Part shown: one piece after another, positions 18,474-26,634 of the stretch | Layout of the letters: each line of letters opens with the position of its first letter | How positions within the stretch are numbered: position 1 is the first letter of the stretch | Assembly (NCBI GenBank): GCA_030695025.1 | Contig: JAUYTX010000101.1 | Location: 1-33,470, forward strand | Reading direction: 5' to 3' | DNA from: Bacteroidales bacterium | GTDB lineage: Bacteria > Bacteroidota > Bacteroidia > Bacteroidales > UBA932 | DNA length: 33,470 nt | Position numbers and translations under genes: made by a program | The notes under the pieces: generated by a model | The model's database searches: none | What the model saw: the letters and a program-made list of their open reading frames with translations, nothing else | What the model was told of the DNA's origin: nothing

Positions 18474-20661
18474 AGAATGGCCAGTGAATGCCAAATTTGA
18501 TGGCTGTCACCGGTCTGATGTAACGGTATGCTGAAAAATAATCGCTGTCCGGCCACCCTTGTGTGGCATTTATGTATTTTACGAAAATGCTTGTTCTTTT
18601 CCACTGAAGGTTTACAAATGCATCTATGTATGGATAGTTACCTATCTCTCTGTCATTCTGATTGTGGAAAATGCCCAGGGCAGGGCTGTAAGCCGGCGCA
18701 TAATAACGTGTGTTAAACGTTGCGTCGGCCCCAAATTGAGCAGTCAGGACATTTTTTACAAGTTCGAACTGCATATAGTATCGTAAGTTTGCGCTTAAAG
18801 CCGGAAGCGGAACAACCTCGCTGTTGGAGGTCATCTGAAAGAGTACCCTGTGATCCAGGTGAAGGAAACCAAGTTTGAAGTCTTTCTGGACATAGGCCGA
18901 CAATATATTAATAATGTCATTATGTTGTGCAGCAATCCCCTGAATGCCATGATAAACAGGATTGTTAATAACTGCATATCCCGCAAATGCGCTGAGTTTA
19001 TAGTGCGGAATGTCTAAATGTCCCTCTATTCTGGTTTCGGTTATATTTTCAAAGTTGTTGTTCCAGGTGTAGTGGTTTGAGTAGTAAGAGTTGCTGAACC
19101 AGCCCGGTCGGCGGTTCTCAATATGTAGCCTTGCACTAAGATGCATCCCTCCGTCAACAGGGTAGAGTGATACTCCTGCTTTTGCATCAAGGCTGAAATT
19201 ATTCGCATAATACCCTGAGATATCATATTTGGCAATTGCATCCCATCTGAAATACTTTCTGAAGTTACCTGCAGCTCCAAAATAGATGTATAAGTTATTA
19301 TGAACACTGTTTCTGGCACCTGTTGAGTAGAACTCAGGCCTGAAACTGTAAATTGATAAAATTTTGTGCCCTATTCCTCCATCCAGTTTTGACACAATTG
19401 CATCTTTTGACCAAGGCTGTATTCTTATGAAAACTCTGTTTTCAAATATACCTACTCTTGATGAGTCAAAGGTGGCTGTTGGCGAGATAAGAAACATATT
19501 ATTGTATAATGCTCTGGCCAATGAGTCATTTTCAGAAATTTCGTCTGTGTACTTTTTGAAATATGTTGAATATTCAAATGAGTGACCGAAATAGGTAGTA
19601 GTTCCCTCTCCGTAATTAAGTGTATCTTTTTTTGACAATCTTATTGGAATGCCATAAGAATGAGTCAGAAAGAGAGTGTTTCTTTTAAGTCGGTTATCAG
19701 CAGATGCAAGAATGAAGGTCAAATCTTTGGGATCATCAAAGGTTGTGTCCAGAACCATCTTCTCGTTTGTGAGCCCGCCATGTTCTTCTCTCTTTATCCC
19801 CTGAAATATATAACCCGAGTGCATTACATATCTTCTTCCAAGATAGTTTGAGGATATGGCAAATGTTCTGTTATCTGTTGATTCTCTGCTTAGAAGACCT
19901 TTTGATCCATATCTTTTGTATGTGACATTAAGATTAAGTTCAGGAGATAAGTTCTGAGTGTGCATGAATTTGATGTTGGTCTCCTCTTTGTCTCTGTTTG
20001 CAAATAGAGTTCCCCAATAGGCAAGTTCTGTGTATGGAGTCTTGGTGTTGTAGAACGGGAGGTTTTCAGGGGTATTGCTGTATACCAGCCAAGGTTCAAA
20101 CATCTCAAAATCTCTCAGCTTTTCTTGGGAAAAGTAATTATGAGAGATGGCTGCAGATCCTGAAATTCCAAGATAAGTCACTCCGGGGTCATTTTTATAA
20201 AAGGGGTAATCGTAAAAATTTTCGCTAAATGTTGTGTCAGGATTTCTGAATGTTATATTATTCAAATAGTTATTGTGATTCCAGGTAATAAGCCGTTTGC
20301 TTTGCAGAGAGTCGGGTACAATGTATGTATCCATTATCCGTGGCTTAGACCACCTGATGCTGTCATTGAACGCTCGAATGCTATCTCTGACCTCTTTCTC
20401 CCTTTTGCGTGCTCTGAATCTGATATCTCTCTTCGAAAGAGTTGAATCCTGATGAGCAGACAATGAATCTGACAAATTACTTAAAGAGTCAACCGGCACT
20501 TTAAGGGTGTCTTGTCTGGTTTTAAGGGTGTCCTGTCTGGTTTTGAGCGTGTCAATCTGACGAATATTTGCAGAATTGGCAGGAATATGAAAGAGCATCA
20601 CGGCATATAATGCCGTAATGCTCAGTAAATATTTTATCTGCGTTAACGTTTTTTTGCTCAT
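18463..20661 (-). CDS. Putative outer-membrane porin (Porin_10-like)
   Basis: I start it at ATG 20661, giving MSKKTLTQIKYLLSITALYAV and a signal peptide ending near ANSA; the frame is open to 20700 but the promoter lies inside that stretch. The protein has 732 residues. After the signal comes a Ser/Asp-rich low-complexity region holding an in-frame repeat (DTLKTRQ). The body consists of alternating amphipathic strands rich in aromatic residues, ending in the strand AIKFGIHWPFYVK. The pattern SENFYDYPFYKNDPGVTYLG and the overall layout fit the Bacteroidota putative porins. The protein probably forms a beta barrel; its substrate is unknown. The MltF-like gene overlaps its end. Confidence 0.8.
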   Translation of the reverse strand: MSKKTLTQIKYLLSITALYAVMLFHIPANSANIRQIDTLKTRQDTLKTRQDTLKVPVDSLSNLSDSLSAHQDSTLSKRDIRFRARKREKEVRDSIRAFNDSIRWSKPRIMDTYIVPDSLQSKRLITWNHNNYLNNITFRNPDTTFSENFYDYPFYKNDPGVTYLGISGSAAISHNYFSQEKLRDFEMFEPWLVYSNTPENLPFYNTKTPYTELAYWGTLFANRDKEETNIKFMHTQNLSPELNLNVTYKRYGSKGLLSRESTDNRTFAISSNYLGRRYVMHSGYIFQGIKREEHGGLTNEKMVLDTTFDDPKDLTFILASADNRLKRNTLFLTHSYGIPIRLSKKDTLNYGEGTTTYFGHSFEYSTYFKKYTDEISENDSLARALYNNMFLISPTATFDSSRVGIFENRVFIRIQPWSKDAIVSKLDGGIGHKILSIYSFRPEFYSTGARNSVHNNLYIYFGAAGNFRKYFRWDAIAKYDISGYYANNFSLDAKAGVSLYPVDGGMHLSARLHIENRRPGWFSNSYYSNHYTWNNNFENITETRIEGHLDIPHYKLSAFAGYAVINNPVYHGIQGIAAQHNDIINILSAYVQKDFKLGFLHLDHRVLFQMTSNSEVVPLPALSANLRYYMQFELVKNVLTAQFGADATFNTRYYAPAYSPALGIFHNQNDREIGNYPYIDAFVNLQWKRTSIFVKYINATQGWPDSDYFSAYRYIRPVTAIKFGIHWPFYVK
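20501..20553 (-). repeat. 21-bp in-frame tandem repeat inside the porin gene
   Basis: Two 21-base copies (20501-20521 and 20522-20542, one mismatch) and a partial third copy (20543-20553) encode DTLKTRQ twice and then DTLK. It lies just behind the signal peptide. Copy-number change by slippage would keep the frame. Confidence 0.85.
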
Positions 20662-20670
20662 TTTGATGTG

Positions 20671-20701
20671 CAAACATACAAAAACCAGACCAGTTGACAA
20701 A
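20671..20701 (-). promoter_or_regulatory. Bacteroidota-type promoter for the porin-lytic transglycosylase operon
   Basis: On the minus strand, TTTG (20698-20701), a 19-base spacer and TATGTTTG (20671-20678) give an exact TTTG-N19-TAnnTTTG. The start codon follows only 9 bases after the -7 box, implying an almost leaderless message. Confidence 0.7.
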
Positions 20702-20705
20702 ATTA

Positions 20706-21467
20706 CTAGATTCCTGCCACCTTCTTCTTGTACTCAGCAATGCACGCATCCAGTCTGTCGTGTGCTGTTGTATCGCCCGGAACATTGTGGGATGGGTGAA
20801 TATACAATTTTACACCTCTGTCCGCAAGTATCTCTGCCACAGTCGTTACAGTCATCCATACCAAAGTAATGAAAGCAAGAGTCGAAACTGGTCCTACTTT
20901 ATCATAATGGTTTTTTAAAGGGACACTGGCATCAACCAGTGGTGCGCATGAATCAACTACAATATCTGCAAGTTCAAAAAGGGTTTTTCCGCATGAATGG
21001 CGAGTCTTTTTGCCTTTAGATTCTGCAACAGAGCCAAAAACAATGACTTTCATACCAAGCTCTTTGGCTTTCAGGGCTACATCTATGTTAACGTTATTTA
21101 TACCTGTATGTGAGAAAATCCACATAGTATCTCTGGTGTCAAAATTCCAGGATTTCATTATAGCGTTTCCATAACCCTCTGCCCTTTCAAGAAAAAGAAA
21201 CTGATGAATTCCCATTTCTCCGGTTATTTTGGTGAAGAATGTGAGCGGTAGTTCAACTATTGGGTGAAAACCTACAAAACCTCCGATTCTTGGGTACATC
21301 TCTTCGACAGGTATTGTTGCGTGTCCGCATCCGAAAGTGTGAACCCATCTTCCCTGTTCAATCGAATCTGCCATAACTGTAGCAGCCTTTTTAATGTTTT
21401 CAAGTTGACTATCTTCAATTTTGGACATTACATCCCTTGCATTTTTTAACCATTCCAGTGCTAACAT
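20706..21467 (-). CDS. SIS-domain sugar isomerase-like protein (UPF0309 type)
   Basis: 253 residues. A SIS fold is indicated by WVHTFGCGHATIPVEEMYPRIGG (nucleotide/sugar-phosphate loop), then MWIFSHTGINNVNIDVALKAKELG with the Ser-x-Thr-Gly phosphate-binding turn, and HDRLDACIAEYK at the C-terminus. The layout resembles the UPF0309 group of SIS proteins rather than MurQ or GlmS. It probably binds or isomerises a sugar phosphate. It lies 37 bases downstream of an MFS transporter and close to a ROK kinase on the same strand, a setting that supports sugar use. The exact substrate cannot be told. Confidence 0.8.
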   Translation of the reverse strand: MLALEWLKNARDVMSKIEDSQLENIKKAATVMADSIEQGRWVHTFGCGHATIPVEEMYPRIGGFVGFHPIVELPLTFFTKITGEMGIHQFLFLERAEGYGNAIMKSWNFDTRDTMWIFSHTGINNVNIDVALKAKELGMKVIVFGSVAESKGKKTRHSCGKTLFELADIVVDSCAPLVDASVPLKNHYDKVGPVSTLAFITLVWMTVTTVAEILADRGVKLYIHPSHNVPGDTTAHDRLDACIAEYKKKVAGI

Positions 21468-21504
21468 AACTTTGTTTTTTTAATTACTTATTCTTATAAT
21501 TTGT

Positions 21505-22656
21505 TTATTGCCTTTTTGATATTGATACATGTATTATGTAAAGAGCAGATATTGAAAGGGTACATCCTATAACCAAGATAGGGAAAAATTTAAGAGAGAC
21601 TACCCCAACCAAAAGATTTATTAATGTATTTCCCGTTAGAGCTATAACCAGAGCAAAGCTGAATGCAGTACCTGATACATCTTTATACCTCTCACCAATT
21701 TCACTAAAAATTACTGGGAATGTTGAAGCAAATCCGAGACCCATCATAAAAGTACCTATAATGGCAACAGTTACTGAAGGGAAGAGTGTTATAAGGTATA
21801 TTCCTGATGCGGCCATCAGCATGCTGGAGAGTAAAATCAGCTTCCTGGACATTTTTGTCAGGAGTATGCTCAGTATCAGTCTTCCGACTCCGACTCCCAT
21901 GATAATTGAGCTTAAAGCGAACATTGCACTCTTTGCAGGGATGGATGCCTGTTCTCCCAGAAAGGTGGGAATCCAGTTGTTGCTGATTCCTTCTAGTCCG
22001 CTTTGAAAAAACAGTGTGAAACTTAAGAGAAGAATTGCAGGTTCCCTGGCCATTGATGCAATCTTTTTGAAAGGGAATCCTTGTTTGAACTTTGCTTGAG
22101 GAAATGTTATTAATGTGTAGTAAACCACCGAAAGCAACATGAGAACTCCTGCGCCTGCAACGATAGGGGAGTATGTAAGAGTTTTCGAGAGTGTTGCAAA
22201 AAGAAGAGGGATAGTAATGGCTCCCACTGTGTAAAAAACTCCAAGAATGCTTAGGTTTGACGCCCGGTTGTGATCTTCAGAAATATCCGACACCAGAGCA
22301 TTTGTCAAACCATTTAGGATACCTCCGCCAAAACCTATAAGGAAAATTGAGAACCTTATCACCATTATTCCCTGCGACCAGGCCAGAAGTTCCAGGCCTG
22401 CAACTGTAATTATACTGGCAATAATTATCAGACTCTTGTACCCGAACCTGTCAATAACCGGCCCGAAAAGTACAGATCCCAGAAGTATTCCGAGGGGGAG
22501 CAGTCCGGCTAATGTAGAAGCTACGGTTGTATCGAGTTGAAATTTTTCAATTAGTGAAGGTAGCACTGCACCCATTATAACAAATGCCACACCAAAGAAT
22601 ATCATTCCGGAAAATCCAGCTGCCAGTACCGGCGCTCTCTTAATAGTTGTGTTCAT
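21505..22656 (-). CDS. MFS transporter, probably for a sugar
   Basis: 383 residues with about 12 hydrophobic helices. The loop between helices 2 and 3 has the MFS signature-like GPVIDRFGYKSLI, and the helix-5 region shows the repeat-rich GFGGGILNGLTNALVSD. The length and N-terminus (AAGFSGMIFFGVAFVIMGAVLP) fit the compact sugar:cation symporters often paired with ROK kinases. It should import its substrate across the inner membrane. It begins 17 bases after the ROK gene's stop and ends 37 bases before the SIS gene, so the three are likely one operon. Confidence 0.85.
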   Translation of the reverse strand: MNTTIKRAPVLAAGFSGMIFFGVAFVIMGAVLPSLIEKFQLDTTVASTLAGLLPLGILLGSVLFGPVIDRFGYKSLIIIASIITVAGLELLAWSQGIMVIRFSIFLIGFGGGILNGLTNALVSDISEDHNRASNLSILGVFYTVGAITIPLLFATLSKTLTYSPIVAGAGVLMLLSVVYYTLITFPQAKFKQGFPFKKIASMAREPAILLLSFTLFFQSGLEGISNNWIPTFLGEQASIPAKSAMFALSSIIMGVGVGRLILSILLTKMSRKLILLSSMLMAASGIYLITLFPSVTVAIIGTFMMGLGFASTFPVIFSEIGERYKDVSGTAFSFALVIALTGNTLINLLVGVVSLKFFPILVIGCTLSISALYIIHVSISKRQ

Positions 22657-22673
22657 CAGAATATGTTTAATGT

Positions 22674-23651
22674 CTATTTTCCATACATTGAACTATTGTG
22701 CCCGAGTCTTGCAATGACGCCTGCTCCGTAGAGCCCTGCAGTATCGGGCAAACCGGTTGCTGCAAATTTACACTGTCTGATTGCAATTGGTTGCGCCCAT
22801 TTTAATGCCTCATCGTATATCTGATCAACAAATTTTGATGCAGGACCGAAAATTCCGCCGCCAAATATAATCATCTCAGGGTTAAAAAGACTAACAAAAT
22901 TGGCGGCTGCCATACCCCACATCTCAATTGCATTGTCAATCACCTCCTTTGCCACGGGATCATTTTGATCCAGAGCAGCAAATATTTCCCTTGCTGTAAT
23001 TTCATCTGCCTCTAATGAAGAGAGAACGCCATTGTAGTTTTCTTCTTCTTTTACTCTTTTAAGTATCTTTCTTGCCTGCAGCGCTATACCACTTCCGGAA
23101 CAATTGCTTTCAAAACATCCGCATGCATCCCACTCTTTATCATATGGTTGCTTAAGTGCCATCCAGCCAGTCGCACCTACAATATCGGATGCTCCGTGCA
23201 AAACCCTTCCGTCGATTAAAATTCCGGCACCTATACCGGTACCAACTGCAATAAAGATTGCATTTTCACAACCTTTGGCCACTCCCTGACTTGACTCTCC
23301 CAAAATATAACAAGTGCGGTCACTCTCTACCATCACCGTTGAATTGGAGTATCTCTCTGTCATCTTCTCTCTAAGTGGATAATTATCCCATCCCGGAATA
23401 TTTGGAGCCCATACTTTACCTGTTTTGGAGTAGGCAATGCCGGGAACGCATATACCAATACACTTTTTGTGTTCTTCTCTTATAGATCCCTTCTCCATAA
23501 GTGAGTCGCATAGGGTGAAAATTCTCTCCACGACTTCATCTCCTCCACTTCCCTCCAGATATAGGGTTTCGCTGATGAGCATTATGTTGTTTTCGGTAAA
23601 GAGGGCACCGGAAATCTTTGTTCCGCCGAGGTCAAGTCCAATATATACCAT
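22674..23651 (-). CDS. ROK-family sugar kinase with non-canonical zinc/substrate motif
   Basis: 325 residues. Phosphate-binding IGLDLGGTKISGALF opens the protein. VESDRTCYILGE holds the catalytic Asp111 and AVGTGIGAGILIDGRV the second phosphate loop; FNPEMIIFGGGI lies near the C-terminus. In most ROK proteins GExGH supplies a substrate-binding Glu and a zinc His; here the segment reads GATGW (159-163). The zinc cysteines remain as CGC-F-E-S-N-C (177, 179 and 184), but the Glu that usually follows is absent. It is likely still a kinase, with altered sugar recognition or zinc site. Substrate possibilities include glucose or an amino sugar; the neighbours (MFS, SIS) favour a sugar that is imported, phosphorylated and isomerised. 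Confidence 0.86.
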   Translation of the reverse strand: MVYIGLDLGGTKISGALFTENNIMLISETLYLEGSGGDEVVERIFTLCDSLMEKGSIREEHKKCIGICVPGIAYSKTGKVWAPNIPGWDNYPLREKMTERYSNSTVMVESDRTCYILGESSQGVAKGCENAIFIAVGTGIGAGILIDGRVLHGASDIVGATGWMALKQPYDKEWDACGCFESNCSGSGIALQARKILKRVKEEENYNGVLSSLEADEITAREIFAALDQNDPVAKEVIDNAIEMWGMAAANFVSLFNPEMIIFGGGIFGPASKFVDQIYDEALKWAQPIAIRQCKFAATGLPDTAGLYGAGVIARLGHNSSMYGK

Positions 23652-23698
23652 AAGAGTTAGGTTATAAGTTTAGTGTTTTACCTTATTTATTTTGATCT

Positions 23699-24283
23699 TC
23701 AAATGATTTTTACACCCATTTTTTTGAACTCCTCCAGTGTTTTTTTATGACCATTGTAATCGACATATGCAAGAGCCTTTCCAATAACTGTTACTTTGAA
23801 TCCCGCATTTTTAAGATCCTTAACTGTTTCATTAACACAGAATTCAGTAGCGATACCACTTACAAACACATTTTCTACATTATTGTCTTGTAAATGTTTT
23901 AATAAAGTTTCACCTTTTTCTGTAATAGCTTGAAAACCCGAATATTGTTCAAAATTTGGATCTTCTCCCTTTCTTAGAATATTATTTGATGAAGGTCTGG
24001 CATCTGGTAGGGTAATTTGATTATAAAAACTCTCATGAACCTGAGAGCCTTTAGTGCCGGCAACACAATGCGGAGGCCATATTCCTCCACTCTCTGCAAA
24101 TGAACAGTGATTATTCGGATGAGAGTCACAAACATAAATTACCATATGTATGGGGTTGTCATTTATAAACTTTACAGATTCTTTGACAGCATCTTGTGCA
24201 TTGTAACAGGCAAGAGTGCCGTCAATAAAATCATAAAGCATATCTACAACGATATGTGCTATTTTATTCTTTTCCTGAATCAT
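23699..24283 (-). CDS. pncA: Nicotinamidase (isochorismatase-like cysteine hydrolase)
   Basis: Converts nicotinamide to nicotinate in NAD salvage, cytosolic. 194 residues. The catalytic triad is visible: Asp14 (VVDMLYDF), Lys105 (LRKGED) and Cys149 (IATEFCV). The metal site is Asp53, His55 and His72 (CDSHPNNH, then WPPHCV), which separates nicotinamidases from general isochorismatases. The start at 24283 overlaps the end of pncB by 20 bases, so translation is probably coupled and the product passes directly to PncB. Confidence 0.94.
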   Translation of the reverse strand: MIQEKNKIAHIVVDMLYDFIDGTLACYNAQDAVKESVKFINDNPIHMVIYVCDSHPNNHCSFAESGGIWPPHCVAGTKGSQVHESFYNQITLPDARPSSNNILRKGEDPNFEQYSGFQAITEKGETLLKHLQDNNVENVFVSGIATEFCVNETVKDLKNAGFKVTVIGKALAYVDYNGHKKTLEEFKKMGVKII

Positions 24284-25754
24284 AGTATTCTTTAATCTCC
24301 TTTATCAGTGAGTCAATAAGGCTGTTTTTAAGATCATACAAATCGTCAGAAATATCAACTTTGTAGAAATGGGGATTAATCAACCTTCTCTGGGTTTCGT
24401 TTAAGGAGTGAAGGTTGTTCAGATAATAATCCCTTTTTTCATGTGTAGTATAAATCTTATTGCAGATTTTCCCATTTTCCATCACCTTGCTTTGCAGAGT
24501 TTTATACTCATAACTCCCCTTTTCGAAAAATGTGATCTTGGTGTCATCATATTCATCTCTTATGGTGAAACCCTCACTCTTCTCGATGTTTTTACTCATT
24601 GCGTCTCCCCTTAGACATGTTACATCTGCCTTAAAAATTCCATGTTTGATAATCCTGTAGGTAATCTGAAATCCGGGGTTGATTGCTTTGCTTTTATCCT
24701 CTGATCTCTTGAGAACTCCCTCTCCTTCAATTTCAACCAGTTTATAAACATTGCCGAAACATGGATTGTGCTTGCTTGTTGCAATTGCATCACCAACACC
24801 ATAGGCATCAATTTTTGCACCCTGCCTTTCAAGTTCAGTGATTATATATTCATCAAGTGAATTTGTAGCAAAGATTTTGCAATTTTCAAGTCCTGATTTG
24901 TCAAGTTCCTCCCGACATCTGTTTGACAAATAGGTGAGGTCACCGCTATCAAGCCTGATTCCAAAGCTTGCAGGGTACTCATTATTGACTTTATTGTTTT
25001 TGAATGCCTTTATTGCATTTGGAAGGCCACAGCGTAGAGTATCATAGGTGTCAATAAGGAGGACAAGTGGCTCTCCAAAGTGGTTTGTTATGTAAGTTTC
25101 AAACGCCTTTAGCTCTCCTGCAATCGTACAACCAAATGCGGTTATATAACTGTGAGCCATAGTTCCTGTAGCCGGAACGTTAAATATTGTAGAGGTAAGA
25201 ATGTTTGAAGTGTTAAGGCAACCACCAATATATGCCGCTTTTGCGCCATAAACTGCTGCCCATGGTCCATGAGCTCTTCTTGAGCCAAATTCACTTACCG
25301 GTTTTGTTGTTGATCTGGAGACTCTTGATGCTTTAGTGGCGATTGCCATCTGGTGATTCATTATGCAGAGCAATGGAGTTTCAAGTACTTGAGCCTCAAT
25401 AAGAGGTCCTTCTACAATAATAACGGGTTGGGTTGGAAATGCAATCTCTCCCTCCCTCATTGCATAAATATTCCCGGAGAACTTCATTTGTGATAGGAAT
25501 ATCCTGTATTCCCGATACTCTTCTCCAGGTAGAAATTTTTCAAAAAATGATTCATTTTCGCTCCCGAGTCCTGAAATCATTCTTAGGGCCTCATCGATTC
25601 CTGATACAACGGCCCAGTTGTTTTTATCAGGTGCAGAACGGTAAAAAAGATTAAAAATGGCCCTCTTATCTTTAAGGCCAGTTTCAAAATATGTTTTGCC
25701 CATTGTGTACTGGTACTTGTCTGAGCAGTATGATATATTGAATGAGTTTTCCAT
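24264..25754 (-). CDS. pncB: Nicotinate phosphoribosyltransferase
   Basis: Joins nicotinate to PRPP to give nicotinate mononucleotide in the Preiss-Handler branch of NAD synthesis. 496 residues, the long form common in bacteria. Recognised segments: YQYTMGKTYFETG near the N-terminus, EFGSRRAHGPWAA with the active-site Arg, VPATGTMAHSYI with the conserved His, GIRLDSGDLTYLS, NSLDEYIITEL, and AYGVGDAIATSKHNPCFG. It precedes pncA with overlapping ends. Upstream, TACCTTTG on the minus strand may be its -7 box. Confidence 0.95.
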   Translation of the reverse strand: MENSFNISYCSDKYQYTMGKTYFETGLKDKRAIFNLFYRSAPDKNNWAVVSGIDEALRMISGLGSENESFFEKFLPGEEYREYRIFLSQMKFSGNIYAMREGEIAFPTQPVIIVEGPLIEAQVLETPLLCIMNHQMAIATKASRVSRSTTKPVSEFGSRRAHGPWAAVYGAKAAYIGGCLNTSNILTSTIFNVPATGTMAHSYITAFGCTIAGELKAFETYITNHFGEPLVLLIDTYDTLRCGLPNAIKAFKNNKVNNEYPASFGIRLDSGDLTYLSNRCREELDKSGLENCKIFATNSLDEYIITELERQGAKIDAYGVGDAIATSKHNPCFGNVYKLVEIEGEGVLKRSEDKSKAINPGFQITYRIIKHGIFKADVTCLRGDAMSKNIEKSEGFTIRDEYDDTKITFFEKGSYEYKTLQSKVMENGKICNKIYTTHEKRDYYLNNLHSLNETQRRLINPHFYKVDISDDLYDLKNSLIDSLIKEIKEYYDSGKE

Positions 25755-25773
25755 GGCAATACCTTATAGTGTT

Positions 25774-25781
25774 CAAAGGTA
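25774..25781 (-). promoter_or_regulatory. Possible -7 box of the pncB-pncA transcript
   Basis: Read on the minus strand this is TACCTTTG, a match to TAnnTTTG 19 bases before the pncB ATG. The nearest TTTG upstream is only 13 bases away, so the -33 element is doubtful. Confidence 0.35.
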
Positions 25782-25804
25782 CTAAATGGAGTGACAAAAA
25801 GAAA

Positions 25805-25898
25805 GACCGGGGGCTAGTTTAACTCTACATCCGCTGCACTTGCCTTTTTTATCAGACTATATCCACCAATCAACCTTTGTATGAGTTACCCCCCGGTC
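25805..25898 (-). ncRNA. Candidate structured small RNA or leader element
   Basis: The 303-base gap between pncB and arsR holds this element, a possible pncB -7 box and the arsR control region; 25899-25996 is AT-rich with nothing clear except a TATAAT-like stretch read leftwards. The element is closed by a perfect 9-bp stem (GACCGGGGG 25805-25813 with CCCCCGGTC 25890-25898). Inside it, TAACTC (25820-25825) pairs with GAGTTA (25883-25888), and TACA (25826-25829) with TGTA (25878-25881), leaving a roughly 48-base apical region. On the minus strand the stem is followed by TTTCTTTTT (plus 25796-25804), like an intrinsic terminator. This could be a stand-alone small RNA, a 6S-like RNA or a leader of pncB. 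I do not recognise a known riboswitch. Confidence 0.4.
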
Positions 25899-25996
25899 AG
25901 ACGAAAATTCTCTTCTCAGCCTAATAATATCAAAAATTATACCATAAAATGAAGAGCTTGAAAAATAGATAGATGAGTTTTTTATACTGAATTTAT

Positions 25997-26046
25997 TTTG
26001 TTGTTAAATTCAAAAAACAATACATTTGTTTCGTATTTTTACGAAA
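25997..26046 (+). promoter_or_regulatory. Promoter and ArsR operator of the arsenic-type operon
   Basis: TTTG (25997-26000), 20 bases, then TACATTTG (26021-26028) is a full Bacteroidota promoter. Directly behind it lies a perfect inverted repeat, TTTCGTA-TTTT-TACGAAA (26029-26046), over the expected transcription start. A repressor bound there would block initiation. The arsR ATG is 12 bases further on, which fits autoregulation. Confidence 0.75.
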
Positions 26047-26057
26047 TACTAAATGAT

Positions 26058-26363
26058 ATGACTAAAAAGGAGAAATTTTATACAGAAAATCAGGAGCGGG
26101 TTGCAGCTTACGCCAAAGCGTTATCTCATCCTGCCAGAGTATTCATAATGAATTATCTCTCTTCAAATCTTGATAAATGTTGTTACAGCGGTGATATGGC
26201 AACTGAACTTCCAATTGCAAGATCAACGCTTTCTGAACACCTTAAGGAGCTAAAAAAAGCTGGCTTGATTCAGGGTGAAATAAACCCTCCCTATATTAAG
26301 TATTGTATAAACAAAGAGAGCTGGGATGAGGCAAAACATATTTTTGAATCTTTTTTTAAATAG
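26058..26363 (+). CDS. ArsR-family metalloregulator (repressor)
   Basis: 101 residues from ATG 26058; the frame is open upstream to 25998, but that start would lie inside the promoter. It is a winged-helix protein: ALSHPARVFIMNYL (helices 1-2), then LPIARSTLSEHLKELKKAGL (helix-turn-helix) and GEINPPYIKYCIN (wing). Cysteines 41-42 (DKCCYSGDM) and 83 could form the As(III)-type three-thiol site, though their layout differs from the CxC of classical E. coli ArsR. It is the first gene of the operon and sits just behind a palindromic operator, so it probably represses itself and the four genes after it until inducer binds. The thioredoxin gene follows after 21 bases. Confidence 0.88.
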   Translation: MTKKEKFYTENQERVAAYAKALSHPARVFIMNYLSSNLDKCCYSGDMATELPIARSTLSEHLKELKKAGLIQGEINPPYIKYCINKESWDEAKHIFESFFK

Positions 26364-26384
26364 AAACCAAAAATTAAAAAGTAT

Positions 26385-26624
26385 ATGGAGATTAAAATTT
26401 TAGGGACAGGCTGCCCAAAGTGTAAAACTGTCGAAAAGCTTACAAGAGAGGTTGTAGAACAAAACGGATTTAATGCAACTGTCAGCAAAGTTGAAGACAT
26501 TATGGATATAATGAAGTACGGAGTGATGTCTACTCCTGCGATTGTAGTAAACGAGAAGGTTGAAATAAAAGGCAGAGTTCCTTCAGCAGAAGAGATAAAA
26601 AATGTTTTAATAAAATATCAGTAA
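26385..26624 (+). CDS. Small cytosolic thioredoxin-like protein (CPKC; ArsE-type)
   Basis: 79 residues, no signal peptide. The glutaredoxin-like small thioredoxin fold is indicated by MEIKILGTGCPKCKTVEKL (Cys10, Cys13), the cis-proline segment MSTPAIVV and the closing VPSAEEIKNVL. Members of this redox-active-disulfide group often sit beside CcdA-like or ArsP-like permeases. Its partner here is probably the ArsG-type membrane protein or the permease, to which it would supply electrons. The name ArsE is used for such proteins in arsEFG operons; I apply it by context. Confidence 0.85.
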   Translation: MEIKILGTGCPKCKTVEKLTREVVEQNGFNATVSKVEDIMDIMKYGVMSTPAIVVNEKVEIKGRVPSAEEIKNVLIKYQ

Positions 26625-26634
26625 ATCAATAATT

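Noticed and set aside
25805-25898. Terminal inverted repeats of a mobile element
   Set aside because: The 9-bp GC-rich arms have no matching target duplication (AAAGA on the left, AGACG on the right), and nested pairing plus a T-run fits an RNA hairpin better.
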